NCBI RefSeq assembly: GCF_900143645.1
Contig: NZ_FRFD01000014.1
Coordinates: 62,001-126,000, forward strand
Source of the DNA: Anaerocolumna xylanovorans DSM 12503
GTDB lineage: Bacteria > Bacillota > Clostridia > Lachnospirales > Lachnospiraceae
Length of the DNA stretch: 64,000 nucleotides
Direction: 5' to 3'
This document shows, one piece after another, positions 41,880 to 49,752 of this stretch. Position 1 is the first letter of the stretch; every line of letters begins with the position of its first letter. Under the pieces are notes generated by a model that worked only from the letters and a program-made list of their open reading frames with translations, was not told the origin of the DNA and did no database searches. The translations under genes were made by a program, and so were the position numbers.

Positions 41880-44615
41880 ATATTAAAACAAAAGTCTTCG
41901 CAGAAATTTATATTTAAAATTCATTCCACAAGATTAAGAAAATCACGTTGGGATTTAGAATTAGATATAAAAACAGCAATGTTAGGAGGGGAATTAATTT
42001 CATTAGCTGACAGTACCGTTCTTCGATTCATTGATGAGTTAAACGGATTTGAAGATAACGAAATGAAAGTAAAGGAATTAAAGGATAAAATAAAACAGGA
42101 AAGAAAGACCGGTAATAAAAAACCTTTAAAAGAATTATATGAGCAATTAAATACGCTTCAGTTTAAACCAGATTATATGTGTCTCATTATAGATAAAGGA
42201 TCGGATTATTGGCATGCTTACAAAAATGGGTTTAAAATAAACGGGATAAAATATAAAAGACTGCTTGCTACTACTGGCGGAGTGAAAGGTAAAACTATAG
42301 TTTTTGTAAGTGAACGATTAAAGGATGCCTTAAGAAATAGAATTGACAATGGAAGGAATTTAAAAAAAGAAATAATACCGGCTAAATTCGGAGCATATGA
42401 AGCTTTAAGCTGCTCCTCTTCTGTTGTTGTTTCGGATCCATGCAATATTTTAGTCGTAAAAGATTGCGAAATTGACATTGTAGATGACGTGATTGCCTTA
42501 AATGACTTTAACGAAGGAGAACCAGAAATATTATACAAAAAGAATGAAGTGATACCTAAAAATGCAAGTGATGGTTTTGGATTGATGCTGCCATGGAGAG
42601 CTGCCAGATGGGCCCTGGATTTAGGAATAGATTATATCCCGTCCGGGTTTAATACAAGGGCATACGCATTTGAAAAGGGAATGTTGGTTACCTTTGACTT
42701 CATTGATTTTGCAAAAAAGCATAATAAATTTATAACTCATGATGCCTGGGGGAAAGAAGTTGACATTAGAGATTATGATGTTATTTTAACTACTTCTATG
42801 CTGAAATTATGGGATAGTTATTCCAGTTTTGATGACTACATATATAATTGCAAGAAAAACAACTACAAATTCTGTATTTCTAAAGTATGCCCGGAGGCAT
42901 TGGATAACGAACGGGATTTGAATTATCAGTTTATACAAAGTTACAGATTGACTGATGAAGACATTCAAGAATTAATACAGCCTACGATTGATGAAATAAA
43001 AGATATCTTAGGAATGGATTATCGGAAAAGTTTATTGTTTTTAAAGGGAATTGGGCTTAATAGTGATAATATAAATATTTATGATTCAGATTTTATTACC
43101 TCATTAATGATAGATAAAAACATGATCAACGATCCTTATGTCAGAAACAGAATCCATTACTTGATTAAGAAAAGAATAAATGAAGCCAAAACCGGGGTTG
43201 TTAAAGTAAATGGGAATTATCAGATAGCTTGCGGAGACCCCTATGCATTATGCCAGAGTATTTTAGAACTGCCTGTTACCGGTATTCTTAAAAAGGGAGA
43301 GTTTTATTCTAAGTATTGGGCTGATAAAAATATCAACGAAGTTGTTTGTTTCCGTGCCCCAATGACATGCCATAATAACATTCGCAAATTACAAATTATT
43401 GATAATGATAATATCAGATATTGGTATAAATGGATTAAAACCATGCTGGTTTTTAATTCATGGGATACTGCTACCGATGCTATGAATGGAGAAGACTTTG
43501 ATTCCGATCAGAATTTTACAACTGACAACGAAATTCTTTTACGGAATACAAGAGAGTTACCTACGATTATGTGTGCGCAGAAAAAGGCTGATAAAAAAAT
43601 TATTATGGAAGACGATTTAGTTCAGGCAAACATCGATAGTTTTGGTGATGACATTGGGATGTACACCAATGGAATAACCGGTCAGTTTGACATTCAATCG
43701 CAATTTGATATCGAAAGTGAAGAATATAAGGTTTTGGGCTATCGAATCATGTGCGGGCAGCTATTTCAACAAAACGCAATTGATAAAGCAAAAGGGATAA
43801 TATCAAGGCCAAGACCCTCTGAATGGTTTGATTACAGATTTAATGAAATAAAATTAAATGATACCGAAGAAGAAAAAAGTAAAAAAGAATTTAATCAAAA
43901 TATCACCGCAGATAAGAAACCTTATTTCATGCGTTATATCTACCCGCAATTAATGAAATCTTATAATGATTATTTGGAAAGTTCAAATCAAAAATGTATT
44001 TGTGAATTCAAATTAACTCTAAATGAATTAATAGAAAAGCCAAATAAAACTATACAGGAATGTGATTTTTTAGACTATTACGAGAAGCGTATGCCGGTAA
44101 GTAATTATAATTGTATTGTTAATAAGATATGCAGAATACTTGAAGATCAATTTGACAATTACTTAATTAACTTTAAATCAGACGCAGAGTTTGATTATTC
44201 TATTCTAAAATCAGATTCTACCTATACTAAGCAGCAATATAAAACAATTAATACTCTGTATAAAGAATATTGTGATGAACTACAAAAGCATCAACAACGG
44301 GCAAAGAGAGAAAGGCTTAACAAAGACGATATTAATGAAACAAGAAATATATTAATGCAAAATTTCATGCAAAAATGTTTAACTGCCTGTCCTGATGACA
44401 ATGTATTAACAAATATTGTTTTAGATATATGTTACAGTTCAAAAAAATCGAAACAATTTGCCTGGGATATTTGCGGCAGAACTATAATAGAAAATCTATT
44501 AAAACAAAATGATTATATGATCTGGTATCCTAAAGAATCAGATGAAGGCGATATTGAATTTAATGGGAAGAAATTCATTATGAAAAATAAGAAATTGGAG
44601 TGGAAAAATGATTAG
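41880..44615 (+). CDS. YonO-like single-polypeptide DNA-dependent RNA polymerase
   Basis: 911 residues if started at ATA 41880. It belongs to the QDE-1/YonO group, which shares two double-psi beta-barrels with multisubunit RNA polymerases. The active-site loop is NGEDFDSDQNF (~536-546), giving the metal-binding triad D-x-D-x-D with Ser where cellular polymerases and YonO have Gly. The upstream barrel has SDGFGLMLPWRAARW and FNTRAYAFEKGML, matching the Q-x-R...K-G block of the family. SPbeta YonO transcribes late phage genes; here the gene heads the tail operon. The first ATG (41979) has no ribosome site. AAAGGAGG with 8-9 bp spacing points to ATA 41880, and the extra 33 residues (HSTRLRKSRWDLELDIKTA) look coding. 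Confidence 0.85.
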   Translation: MLKQKSSQKFIFKIHSTRLRKSRWDLELDIKTAMLGGELISLADSTVLRFIDELNGFEDNEMKVKELKDKIKQERKTGNKKPLKELYEQLNTLQFKPDYMCLIIDKGSDYWHAYKNGFKINGIKYKRLLATTGGVKGKTIVFVSERLKDALRNRIDNGRNLKKEIIPAKFGAYEALSCSSSVVVSDPCNILVVKDCEIDIVDDVIALNDFNEGEPEILYKKNEVIPKNASDGFGLMLPWRAARWALDLGIDYIPSGFNTRAYAFEKGMLVTFDFIDFAKKHNKFITHDAWGKEVDIRDYDVILTTSMLKLWDSYSSFDDYIYNCKKNNYKFCISKVCPEALDNERDLNYQFIQSYRLTDEDIQELIQPTIDEIKDILGMDYRKSLLFLKGIGLNSDNINIYDSDFITSLMIDKNMINDPYVRNRIHYLIKKRINEAKTGVVKVNGNYQIACGDPYALCQSILELPVTGILKKGEFYSKYWADKNINEVVCFRAPMTCHNNIRKLQIIDNDNIRYWYKWIKTMLVFNSWDTATDAMNGEDFDSDQNFTTDNEILLRNTRELPTIMCAQKKADKKIIMEDDLVQANIDSFGDDIGMYTNGITGQFDIQSQFDIESEEYKVLGYRIMCGQLFQQNAIDKAKGIISRPRPSEWFDYRFNEIKLNDTEEEKSKKEFNQNITADKKPYFMRYIYPQLMKSYNDYLESSNQKCICEFKLTLNELIEKPNKTIQECDFLDYYEKRMPVSNYNCIVNKICRILEDQFDNYLINFKSDAEFDYSILKSDSTYTKQQYKTINTLYKEYCDELQKHQQRAKRERLNKDDINETRNILMQNFMQKCLTACPDDNVLTNIVLDICYSSKKSKQFAWDICGRTIIENLLKQNDYMIWYPKESDEGDIEFNGKKFIMKNKKLEWKND

Positions 44616-45366
44616 AATATTATTAAATGAGAAAATATATGCTGAAAGATTATTAGAACAAGATACTCTGGATAGGAAAGCAACATTTGATTTGCGCATT
44701 CTGGCAAAATATCTTTATTATGAAAGAAACCTGACTCCAAATAAAATATATCTGGAATTAATAAAAATAATGGAAGAAAAGTATACTAATTTTTCTTTAG
44801 CGAAATGGCAGCCGCTTTTATTGGATTTATCAAAAAATGCAACAAAATATAATCTCATAGAAATTGAATACATACCAATTACTAAAAACGAGTTATTAAC
44901 TATTGATAATGTAGCAAGTAAACCCATGCAAAGATTAGCATTTACTCTTCTTTGCCTTGCAAAGTATAGGAATATCATTAACCCCAATAATAATGACTGG
45001 GAAAATTATGAATTTAAAGAAATATTCAAAAGGGCTAACATACAGGCTACAAAGAAGGAACAGGGATTTATGATTCATGACCTAAGAAATACCGGACTCA
45101 TAAAGATGAATAAGCTTGTTGATAATTTAAGTGTTAATGTTTGCTATATAGATAAAGAAGCTTCAGAAGAAGTTTTAAAGATTATGGATTTTCATAACCT
45201 GGGATATGAGTATTTAGTATATTGCGGTGAAAAATTCATTAGATGCAATAAATGCGGTACCTTAGTAAAGCAAAATAAACAGAACAATAGACTATACTGC
45301 AATGAATGCCAATTAGAAAAACAATTGGAATGGAACAGAAACTATATGAAAAAAGCACGCGAATGA
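44608..45366 (+). CDS. Zinc-ribbon protein coupled to the RNA polymerase gene
   Basis: 252 residues, overlapping the polymerase stop by 8 bp (ATGATTAG), so translationally coupled. The first ~200 residues are helical with no recognised family; ANIQATKKEQGFMIHDLRNT in the middle could be a winged-helix unit. The C-terminus has a zinc ribbon: CNKCGTLVK...YCNECQ, then a basic tail (KQLEWNRNYMKKARE). Tight coupling to a single-subunit polymerase suggests a promoter-recognition or elongation factor; that is inference only. Confidence 0.6.
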   Translation: MIRILLNEKIYAERLLEQDTLDRKATFDLRILAKYLYYERNLTPNKIYLELIKIMEEKYTNFSLAKWQPLLLDLSKNATKYNLIEIEYIPITKNELLTIDNVASKPMQRLAFTLLCLAKYRNIINPNNNDWENYEFKEIFKRANIQATKKEQGFMIHDLRNTGLIKMNKLVDNLSVNVCYIDKEASEEVLKIMDFHNLGYEYLVYCGEKFIRCNKCGTLVKQNKQNNRLYCNECQLEKQLEWNRNYMKKARE

Positions 45367-45454
45367 TAACTGTGGAGTTTTTTCAACCGCACTAAAGCCT
45401 GTAAAATCAATACTTCCAGACATCATGACATTATTTCTTATGTGTATAATAAAC

Positions 45455-45473
45455 ATAATATGCAACATATATT
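45455..45473. promoter_or_regulatory. Phage operator copy 5
   Basis: ATAATATGCAACATATATT, identical over 19 bp to the copy at 41787. No good -35 is present; the operator sits where the -35 would be for TGTAAT or TATTAT further on. A terminator follows 32 bp later. Confidence 0.62.
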
Positions 45474-45505
45474 TCTAATCCGAGTGTAATATATTATCTT
45501 AGAGC

Positions 45506-45537
45506 AGAGGGTGCGGTCAATTGCTACGCACTCTTTT
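45506..45537 (+). terminator. Intrinsic terminator in late-operon leader
   Basis: AGAGGGTGCG pairs with CGCACTCTTT (10 bp including G-U pairs) and runs into TTTT. A 12-bp palindrome GTCCAATTGGAC follows at 45541-45552. Confidence 0.7.
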
Positions 45538-45575
45538 GCTGTCCAATTGGACTCAACAATTTATAAGTGAAAGGA

Positions 45576-45743
45576 ATGATTAACCTGTTTTTAATCCGAA
45601 AACATGAAGCCATGTATTTAAGGTCGAAGGGAGTTTTTGTGCCGGAGTTTAATAAGACTCATAAACAAAAATACCTCCTTGTAGAAAATGGCAGAAATGA
45701 AAAGTTATTAGAAGCTTATAGAAAAAGCTTGAGCATTCATTAG
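45576..45743 (+). CDS. Small phage protein, family unknown
   Basis: 52-55 residues: FLIRKHEAMYLRSKGVFVPE then FNKTHKQKYLLVENG and LLEAYRKSLSIH. The pattern looks like a compact phage structural or assembly protein but is not assigned. ATG 45576 touches its own AAGGA, giving no spacing, so the ribosome would better fit CTG 45585 (9 bases later, same frame). Located between the operator/terminator leader and the tail genes. Confidence 0.5.
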   Translation: MINLFLIRKHEAMYLRSKGVFVPEFNKTHKQKYLLVENGRNEKLLEAYRKSLSIH

Positions 45744-45794
45744 CTCACAATAAAATAATAAAAATACTAAACTAAAAGGTTGGTGCTGCTTTTG

Positions 45795-46550
45795 ATGATT
45801 GATGAATTAAAGATTTATAGAGGTGACGATTTGGCAGTTAGCAAAAATATTGTTCTACACCAGCCAACTCTTAATGAAATTTGTGATTATGGAGAAAAAG
45901 AATATTTCCATATGGTTTCTACTTTGACTTCGGTTGGCGCAGATTTAAAGTGGCAGCTTGATAATATAGGGATTGATTATACGAAAATAGATGATTTTGA
46001 ATTATTCTACAAATTATTTATCAAAATGTTTACAGTCCGGCAAACCAGCATAATTTTTGGTGATACTCTGGACTTTACCAAGTTTGAGTTATGTACCAAT
46101 ACCTTAAACAACGAATTATGCTTAGTACAGCAGATATACAGCGAGGAAGAAGAATCCGAAAATATAGTAATTGATAAATTTACTTATTCAGTAATAACCG
46201 ATTATTTACGAAAAATCCACGGCTTTAAAACAAATGAACAATTGCCGGCGAATGAATCCACTAAAAGAATACTTATTGAAGATGACAGAGATGCTTATTT
46301 ATTAAATAAAAATAAAGAGCATCACTCATATTTATTAAATTTAATATCGGCAATGATAAATTCCGAGGGATTCAAATATGACCATACAAAAGTATGGAAT
46401 ATGAAAATAAACGCTTTCATGGACAGTATAAAGAGAATATCGAAAATCAAAAATGCAGACTTGTTACTGCAAAGTGGATATTCGGGTTATGGCATTAATT
46501 TAAAAGAGATAGACCAAAAACAATTAGATTGGTATGGAGAACTCAATTGA
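45795..46550 (+). CDS. Conserved phage tail-module protein, function unknown
   Basis: 251 residues. It opens IDELKIYRGDDLAVSKNIVL then HQPTLNEICDYGEKEYF, a pattern met in phage proteins placed near the tail tube gene. The middle is acidic and the C-terminus helical (HHSYLLNLISAMINS). A tail-assembly or head-tail role is possible. The start is ATG 45795 (TTG 45792 or GTG 45783 are alternatives); the ribosome site AAAGG is weak. It precedes the tube-like gene by 45 bp. Confidence 0.55.
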   Translation: MIDELKIYRGDDLAVSKNIVLHQPTLNEICDYGEKEYFHMVSTLTSVGADLKWQLDNIGIDYTKIDDFELFYKLFIKMFTVRQTSIIFGDTLDFTKFELCTNTLNNELCLVQQIYSEEEESENIVIDKFTYSVITDYLRKIHGFKTNEQLPANESTKRILIEDDRDAYLLNKNKEHHSYLLNLISAMINSEGFKYDHTKVWNMKINAFMDSIKRISKIKNADLLLQSGYSGYGINLKEIDQKQLDWYGELN

Positions 46551-46595
46551 GTTTTTTATATATAATAAAAATCAAAATCTTAAGGAGGAATAACA

Positions 46596-47393
46596 ATGTC
46601 TTTTAATCCTAATGAATTAGTATTAGAAAAAATCCGCGCCGTAGAAGAATATGACGTCGCAACCAACGAATTACTGGGTAGATATACTCAGATAGAATCT
46701 CCCACTCTTGCTACTACCGCAACTGGTACAAACGTTGTTGATAGTATGGGCAGTTCCATTATGACATTCTATAATGCTCAGTCTGGAACATTCGGATTCA
46801 CAAATTCATTATTCAGCTTAGATTTGGCTGCAAGTCAGCTTGCATCTGAAAAAGCTGTTGCTTCCGCATCCAAAAAACTCACTATGCCTGTATCTGAAAT
46901 TGTAGATATCAGTGCAGATAATAAGGTAGTTCTAAAGTACGCTCCGGTTGGTACTCCTGGTGCAGAGGTGAAATATGTTAAAGTAATTAATTCAGATAAT
47001 ACTTTTGGGGAAACCTATGAAATTTCCGCTACTGCCGGTGAAGGGAAGTTTACATTAGATGTTGCTACTAAAACGCTTACTCTTCCTTCCGGAGTAACTG
47101 GCCGAGTTTTCGTAAATTACACCAAGGAAACTACAACCGCTGTAAAGATTACGAAAACAACAGATGGTGTACCGGAGGTTAGATCACTTCTTATTCATGC
47201 CATTTTCCATGATCCTTGCAATAAGAATATTGTTTATTCCGGAGCTATTTGGTGTCCCAGAGCACAGATCGATCCTACAAACATAAGCATTAATTTAACA
47301 TCTGAAGGAAAGCATGCAGCTTCTTATGTTTTACAGAAAGAATATTGCGCTAAGGAAAGTAAATTGTTTGAAATTATGGTTTCTGAAGATTAA
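46596..47393 (+). CDS. Putative major tail (tube) protein
   Basis: 265 residues. The N-terminal ~115 and C-terminal ~75 residues frame an inserted beta-sandwich-like domain (YAPVGTPGAEVKYVKVIN to FVNYTKETT, ~125-195). Such an Ig-like or added domain is common in tube proteins. The strong ribosome site TAAGGAGGAATAACA-ATG suits a highly expressed structural gene. Its location upstream of the tape measure also fits. The C-terminal part includes IFHDPCNKNIVYSGAIWCP. The tube identity is by context and pattern, not by a named motif. Confidence 0.6.
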   Translation: MSFNPNELVLEKIRAVEEYDVATNELLGRYTQIESPTLATTATGTNVVDSMGSSIMTFYNAQSGTFGFTNSLFSLDLAASQLASEKAVASASKKLTMPVSEIVDISADNKVVLKYAPVGTPGAEVKYVKVINSDNTFGETYEISATAGEGKFTLDVATKTLTLPSGVTGRVFVNYTKETTTAVKITKTTDGVPEVRSLLIHAIFHDPCNKNIVYSGAIWCPRAQIDPTNISINLTSEGKHAASYVLQKEYCAKESKLFEIMVSED

Positions 47394-47411
47394 TACATAA
47401 GAGGTGATTTG

Positions 47412-47687
47412 GTGCCAAAAAATCAATATCATAATTGTGCCATATGCGGTGCTAAGTATCATTTTTGTTCAGGGTGCATGAATGTTAAAACTTATACCCC
47501 CTGGAGGACTATTGTAGATAATGTTGAGCATTATAAGATTTTTATTATTTTAAGAGATTACAATAATAAAAACATAGATAAAAGTACCGCAAAAAAACAA
47601 TTGCAAAAATGTGATTTGAACGGATTGGAAAATTTTGTTGCAGAAGTAAAAGTTCTTATTGAAGACATTCTTTCTTATGAAGAATAA
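47412..47687 (+). CDS. Small zinc-finger phage protein
   Basis: 91 residues. NCAICGAKYHFCSGCMNVKTY near the N-terminus gives two CxxC pairs with an extra His, enough for one zinc site. The rest is helical and acidic (DLNGLENFVAEVKVLIEDIL). The start is GTG 47412, with TTG 47409 possible, behind GAGGTGAT. It lies 18 bp after the tube-like gene and before a very strong terminator. Role unknown. Confidence 0.6.
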   Translation: MPKNQYHNCAICGAKYHFCSGCMNVKTYTPWRTIVDNVEHYKIFIILRDYNNKNIDKSTAKKQLQKCDLNGLENFVAEVKVLIEDILSYEE

Positions 47688-47756
47688 ATGAAATAACCAA
47701 AGCAGCAAATCAAGAAAGTAATCCGCATTCTAACAGTGTGAATAGTATTTTATACG

Positions 47757-47806
47757 ATAGGTATGTAAAATTCGCACATTACGAATTTTACATACCTATT
47801 TTTTTT
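47757..47806 (+). terminator. Very strong intrinsic terminator inside the late operon
   Basis: ATAGGTATGTAAAATTCG pairs perfectly over 18 bp with its complement at 47782-47799, with a 7-base loop and eight T afterwards. The bare stem is also nearly symmetric, so it could stop transcripts from either side. Confidence 0.9.
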
Positions 47807-47835
47807 ACAAAAAAGATTTGAAAGGAGTTATTTTT

Positions 47836-48042
47836 TTGAAAGCAATAAGTGAATTGACCGGAAAAGAATATGAAACAGATGATTGTCATTTCTTTGGTAA
47901 CGCAAAACAATCAGCAGCTTATAAATTATGGGGAGCTGCATTGATAGATTTAATTGCGACAGATGAAATGCGTTGGATATTTGTATTTACAAAGGCCGAC
48001 CATCAAAATTTAAAAGCAAAATGGAATAACAATAAGATGTAG
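47836..48042 (+). CDS. Small phage protein, family unknown
   Basis: 68 residues: KAISELTGKEYETDDCHFFG then AKQSAAYKLWGAALIDLIAT. The start is TTG 47836, 7 bases after AAAGGAG; an earlier in-frame TTG lies inside the ribosome site. It ends one base before the AGGAGG of the RuvC-like gene, in the same frame as that gene (TAG 48040-48042). No family recognised. Confidence 0.55.
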   Translation: MKAISELTGKEYETDDCHFFGNAKQSAAYKLWGAALIDLIATDEMRWIFVFTKADHQNLKAKWNNNKM

Positions 48043-48054
48043 GAGGCAATTAAA

Positions 48055-48525
48055 ATAAAACTATTAGCCTTAGATCAAAGCACGCGATTATCCGGATGGT
48101 GTGTTATGGATAACAGAATTTATGATTCAAGCGGCGTACTTTCAGTCGAAGATTTACATGATACATCAGAAAGAATGAAGTTAATGTATAACGAAATCAA
48201 GGAATTAATAAATAGAGTGAAGCCGGATATTGTACTTATTGAAGATACTCAATATCACCAAAACCCAGCAGCATTTAGAACATTATCACAGCTGCAGGGT
48301 CTCATAATGGCTTATTTGTTTGAATTTTATTTACCTTTTTATATAGTACCTGCTACCGCCTGGAAAAGCTGCTGTGGCATAAAAGGGGCACACAGAACAG
48401 AACAAAAAAAGAACACTCAAATTTATGTAAAAAATACATTTGGTATATCAGTATCGGAAGATGAAGCAGACAGTATTGGAATCGCAGTATACGGAAATCA
48501 ACATATAGAGGCCACAAACAAGTAG
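48055..48525 (+). CDS. RuvC-like nuclease with ATA start
   Basis: 156 residues of RNase H/RuvC fold. The first catalytic motif LLALDQSTRLSGW sits at residues 3-15, VLIEDTQ (second acid) at ~60 and DEADSIGIAVYG (last acids) near the C-terminus. RuvC-like resolvases clear branched DNA before packaging in many phages. The first ATG (48106) lies after the first catalytic Asp, so translation must begin earlier. Between the upstream stop and that motif the only near-start codons are ATT 48049 and ATA 48055; the latter is 8 bases after AGGAGG. Confidence 0.82.
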   Translation: MKLLALDQSTRLSGWCVMDNRIYDSSGVLSVEDLHDTSERMKLMYNEIKELINRVKPDIVLIEDTQYHQNPAAFRTLSQLQGLIMAYLFEFYLPFYIVPATAWKSCCGIKGAHRTEQKKNTQIYVKNTFGISVSEDEADSIGIAVYGNQHIEATNK

Positions 48526-48557
48526 GCCTTATTTTTATGAAAAATTGGAGGAAATAT

Positions 48558-49139
48558 ATGATTAAAACAAATCCCGGATTAAAAGAAATTACAATAGATA
48601 TTAGAGGTGCTATAACAAGATTTATTACAGATGGATATTTCACAGAATTCGAAGATGGAAGTATTGAATATACGCCATATTTTAGAGATAGAAATGATGT
48701 GCTGGCATTTGCACTATTTGCACTAGACGGAGTTCAGTATGAAGATGGTGATGATATATTTGAATCTATAATAAAAGATGAAGAATTAGCAAATAAATTC
48801 AAGCTTTATAAAAACAACGGCAATTACCAATCTATTACTGAAGATATTTCCGATATGGTTGAATTTAAGAAACAGCAATTATTACATAAGTCAAAATTAG
48901 ATGAAGCATTTGAATCCCTTAATACTCTCCTTGGGACTATGAATGAGAAATTAAGTCAGATCGATGCTAAGAGTATGGAGAAAGTCATCAAGAAATTCAA
49001 CATTAAGGAAGTAATGAAGGAATATCAAAAATCTGGTGCCGGTGATGCTGTTAGAGACAAAGTAATCCAGGAGCAGGCCCAAAAAATAAAAGAATTAACA
49101 AATGAGATTTCAGCTCAAAGTGTATTGACTGATAAATAA
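48558..49139 (+). CDS. Putative tail-assembly (chaperone-like) protein
   Basis: 193 residues. The first ~110 residues are mixed and acidic (FEDGSIEYTPYFRDRNDVLA); the rest is helical and coiled-coil-like (SMEKVIKKFNIKEVMKEYQK). The start is ATG 48558 behind TTGGAGG. It occupies the position of tail-assembly chaperones, before the tape measure gene, but no slippery frameshift site or second frame was found. Function by position only. Confidence 0.5.
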   Translation: MIKTNPGLKEITIDIRGAITRFITDGYFTEFEDGSIEYTPYFRDRNDVLAFALFALDGVQYEDGDDIFESIIKDEELANKFKLYKNNGNYQSITEDISDMVEFKKQQLLHKSKLDEAFESLNTLLGTMNEKLSQIDAKSMEKVIKKFNIKEVMKEYQKSGAGDAVRDKVIQEQAQKIKELTNEISAQSVLTDK

Positions 49140-49277
49140 ACTGATTATAGCTATTATAAAAACATAGCTAATTTAAAAGGCCTCTCTCCTGCTGCCAATA
49201 TATGGCGGTGAACTGGATGAATATTAGCACCTAACCACTGTTACTTCTAAATTTTATCCTGCATATGATAGCAGAAA

Positions 49278-49316
49278 AATAAGCAAAAATAAATCCTGCC
49301 TTTATTTTTGCTTATT
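49278..49316. terminator. Bidirectional terminator at cassette edge
   Basis: A perfect 16-bp stem AATAAGCAAAAATAAA / TTTATTTTTGCTTATT with a 7-base loop. The 3' arm contains the stop codon of the XRE gene. It bounds the repressor cassette on its left. Confidence 0.75.
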
Positions 49317-49508
49317 CTCTACTATTAATATATCACCGACTTCACATTCAAGTATTATACACAGTCTTTCTAAAGTTTCAAATTTAATCGACTTCGTTTT
49401 ACCATTACAAAGATTCCAGAAATTCGCATACGTATATCCCACTTCTTTTGCTACATCGGTGATACTTAATTTTTTCTCATATATTAAATTTATTATGTTT
49501 ACTACCAT
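49302..49508 (-). CDS. XRE/Cro-type repressor
   Basis: 68-residue helix-turn-helix protein of the Cro/C1 (HTH_26-like) type: LSITDVAKEVGYTYANFWNLCNGKTKSIKFETLERLCIIL. It is a lone DNA-binding domain with a short tail. The start is ATG 49508 behind AGGAG. It is divergent from the 49753 gene across two promoters and two inverted repeats, a classic auto-regulated switch. It probably represses the 49753 gene within an otherwise late operon. Confidence 0.85.
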   Translation of the reverse strand: MVVNIINLIYEKKLSITDVAKEVGYTYANFWNLCNGKTKSIKFETLERLCIILECEVGDILIVENKQK

Positions 49509-49523
49509 ATAACAACTCCTCTC

Positions 49524-49671
49524 GACTATAGTAATAGTCTAACATTATATCCTAAATCTGTCAATTTTATGTGATTTTCATTTTCTATTATAATATATAT
49601 TATTATCAGTTTTTTATATTGTTTTCAATATAATTATTGACAAATAACTACTATGTTAGTACAATCATAGT
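49524..49671. promoter_or_regulatory. Divergent promoters and operators of the repressor cassette
   Basis: Plus strand: TTGACA, 17 bp, TACAAT (49637-49665) drives the 49753 gene. Minus strand: TTGACA, 17 bp, TAGACT drives the XRE gene. The inverted repeat GACTAT-AGTA-ATAGTC (49524-49539) covers the minus -10, and ACTATG-N10-CATAGT (49650-49671) covers the plus -10. They share an ACTAT half-site, as expected for one repressor acting on both. Confidence 0.68.
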
Positions 49672-49752
49672 ATAATATTGGGAAGGAGTGGAAATAAATT
49701 TTAGAATTATGTAAATATATAAGAAATAATGCTATAAAAAGGGGGAATTTAT

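Noticed and set aside
41861..41925. Short peptide from ATG 41873 behind the polymerase ribosome site
   Set aside because: It gives only 14 residues, starts almost inside the ribosome site and is out of frame with the polymerase; no sign of coding.
47836..48525. One fused protein made by readthrough of TAG 48040
   Set aside because: The two frames are in phase, but a perfect AGGAGG directly follows the stop with good spacing to ATA, so re-initiation is the simpler reading; readthrough is kept as an alternative.
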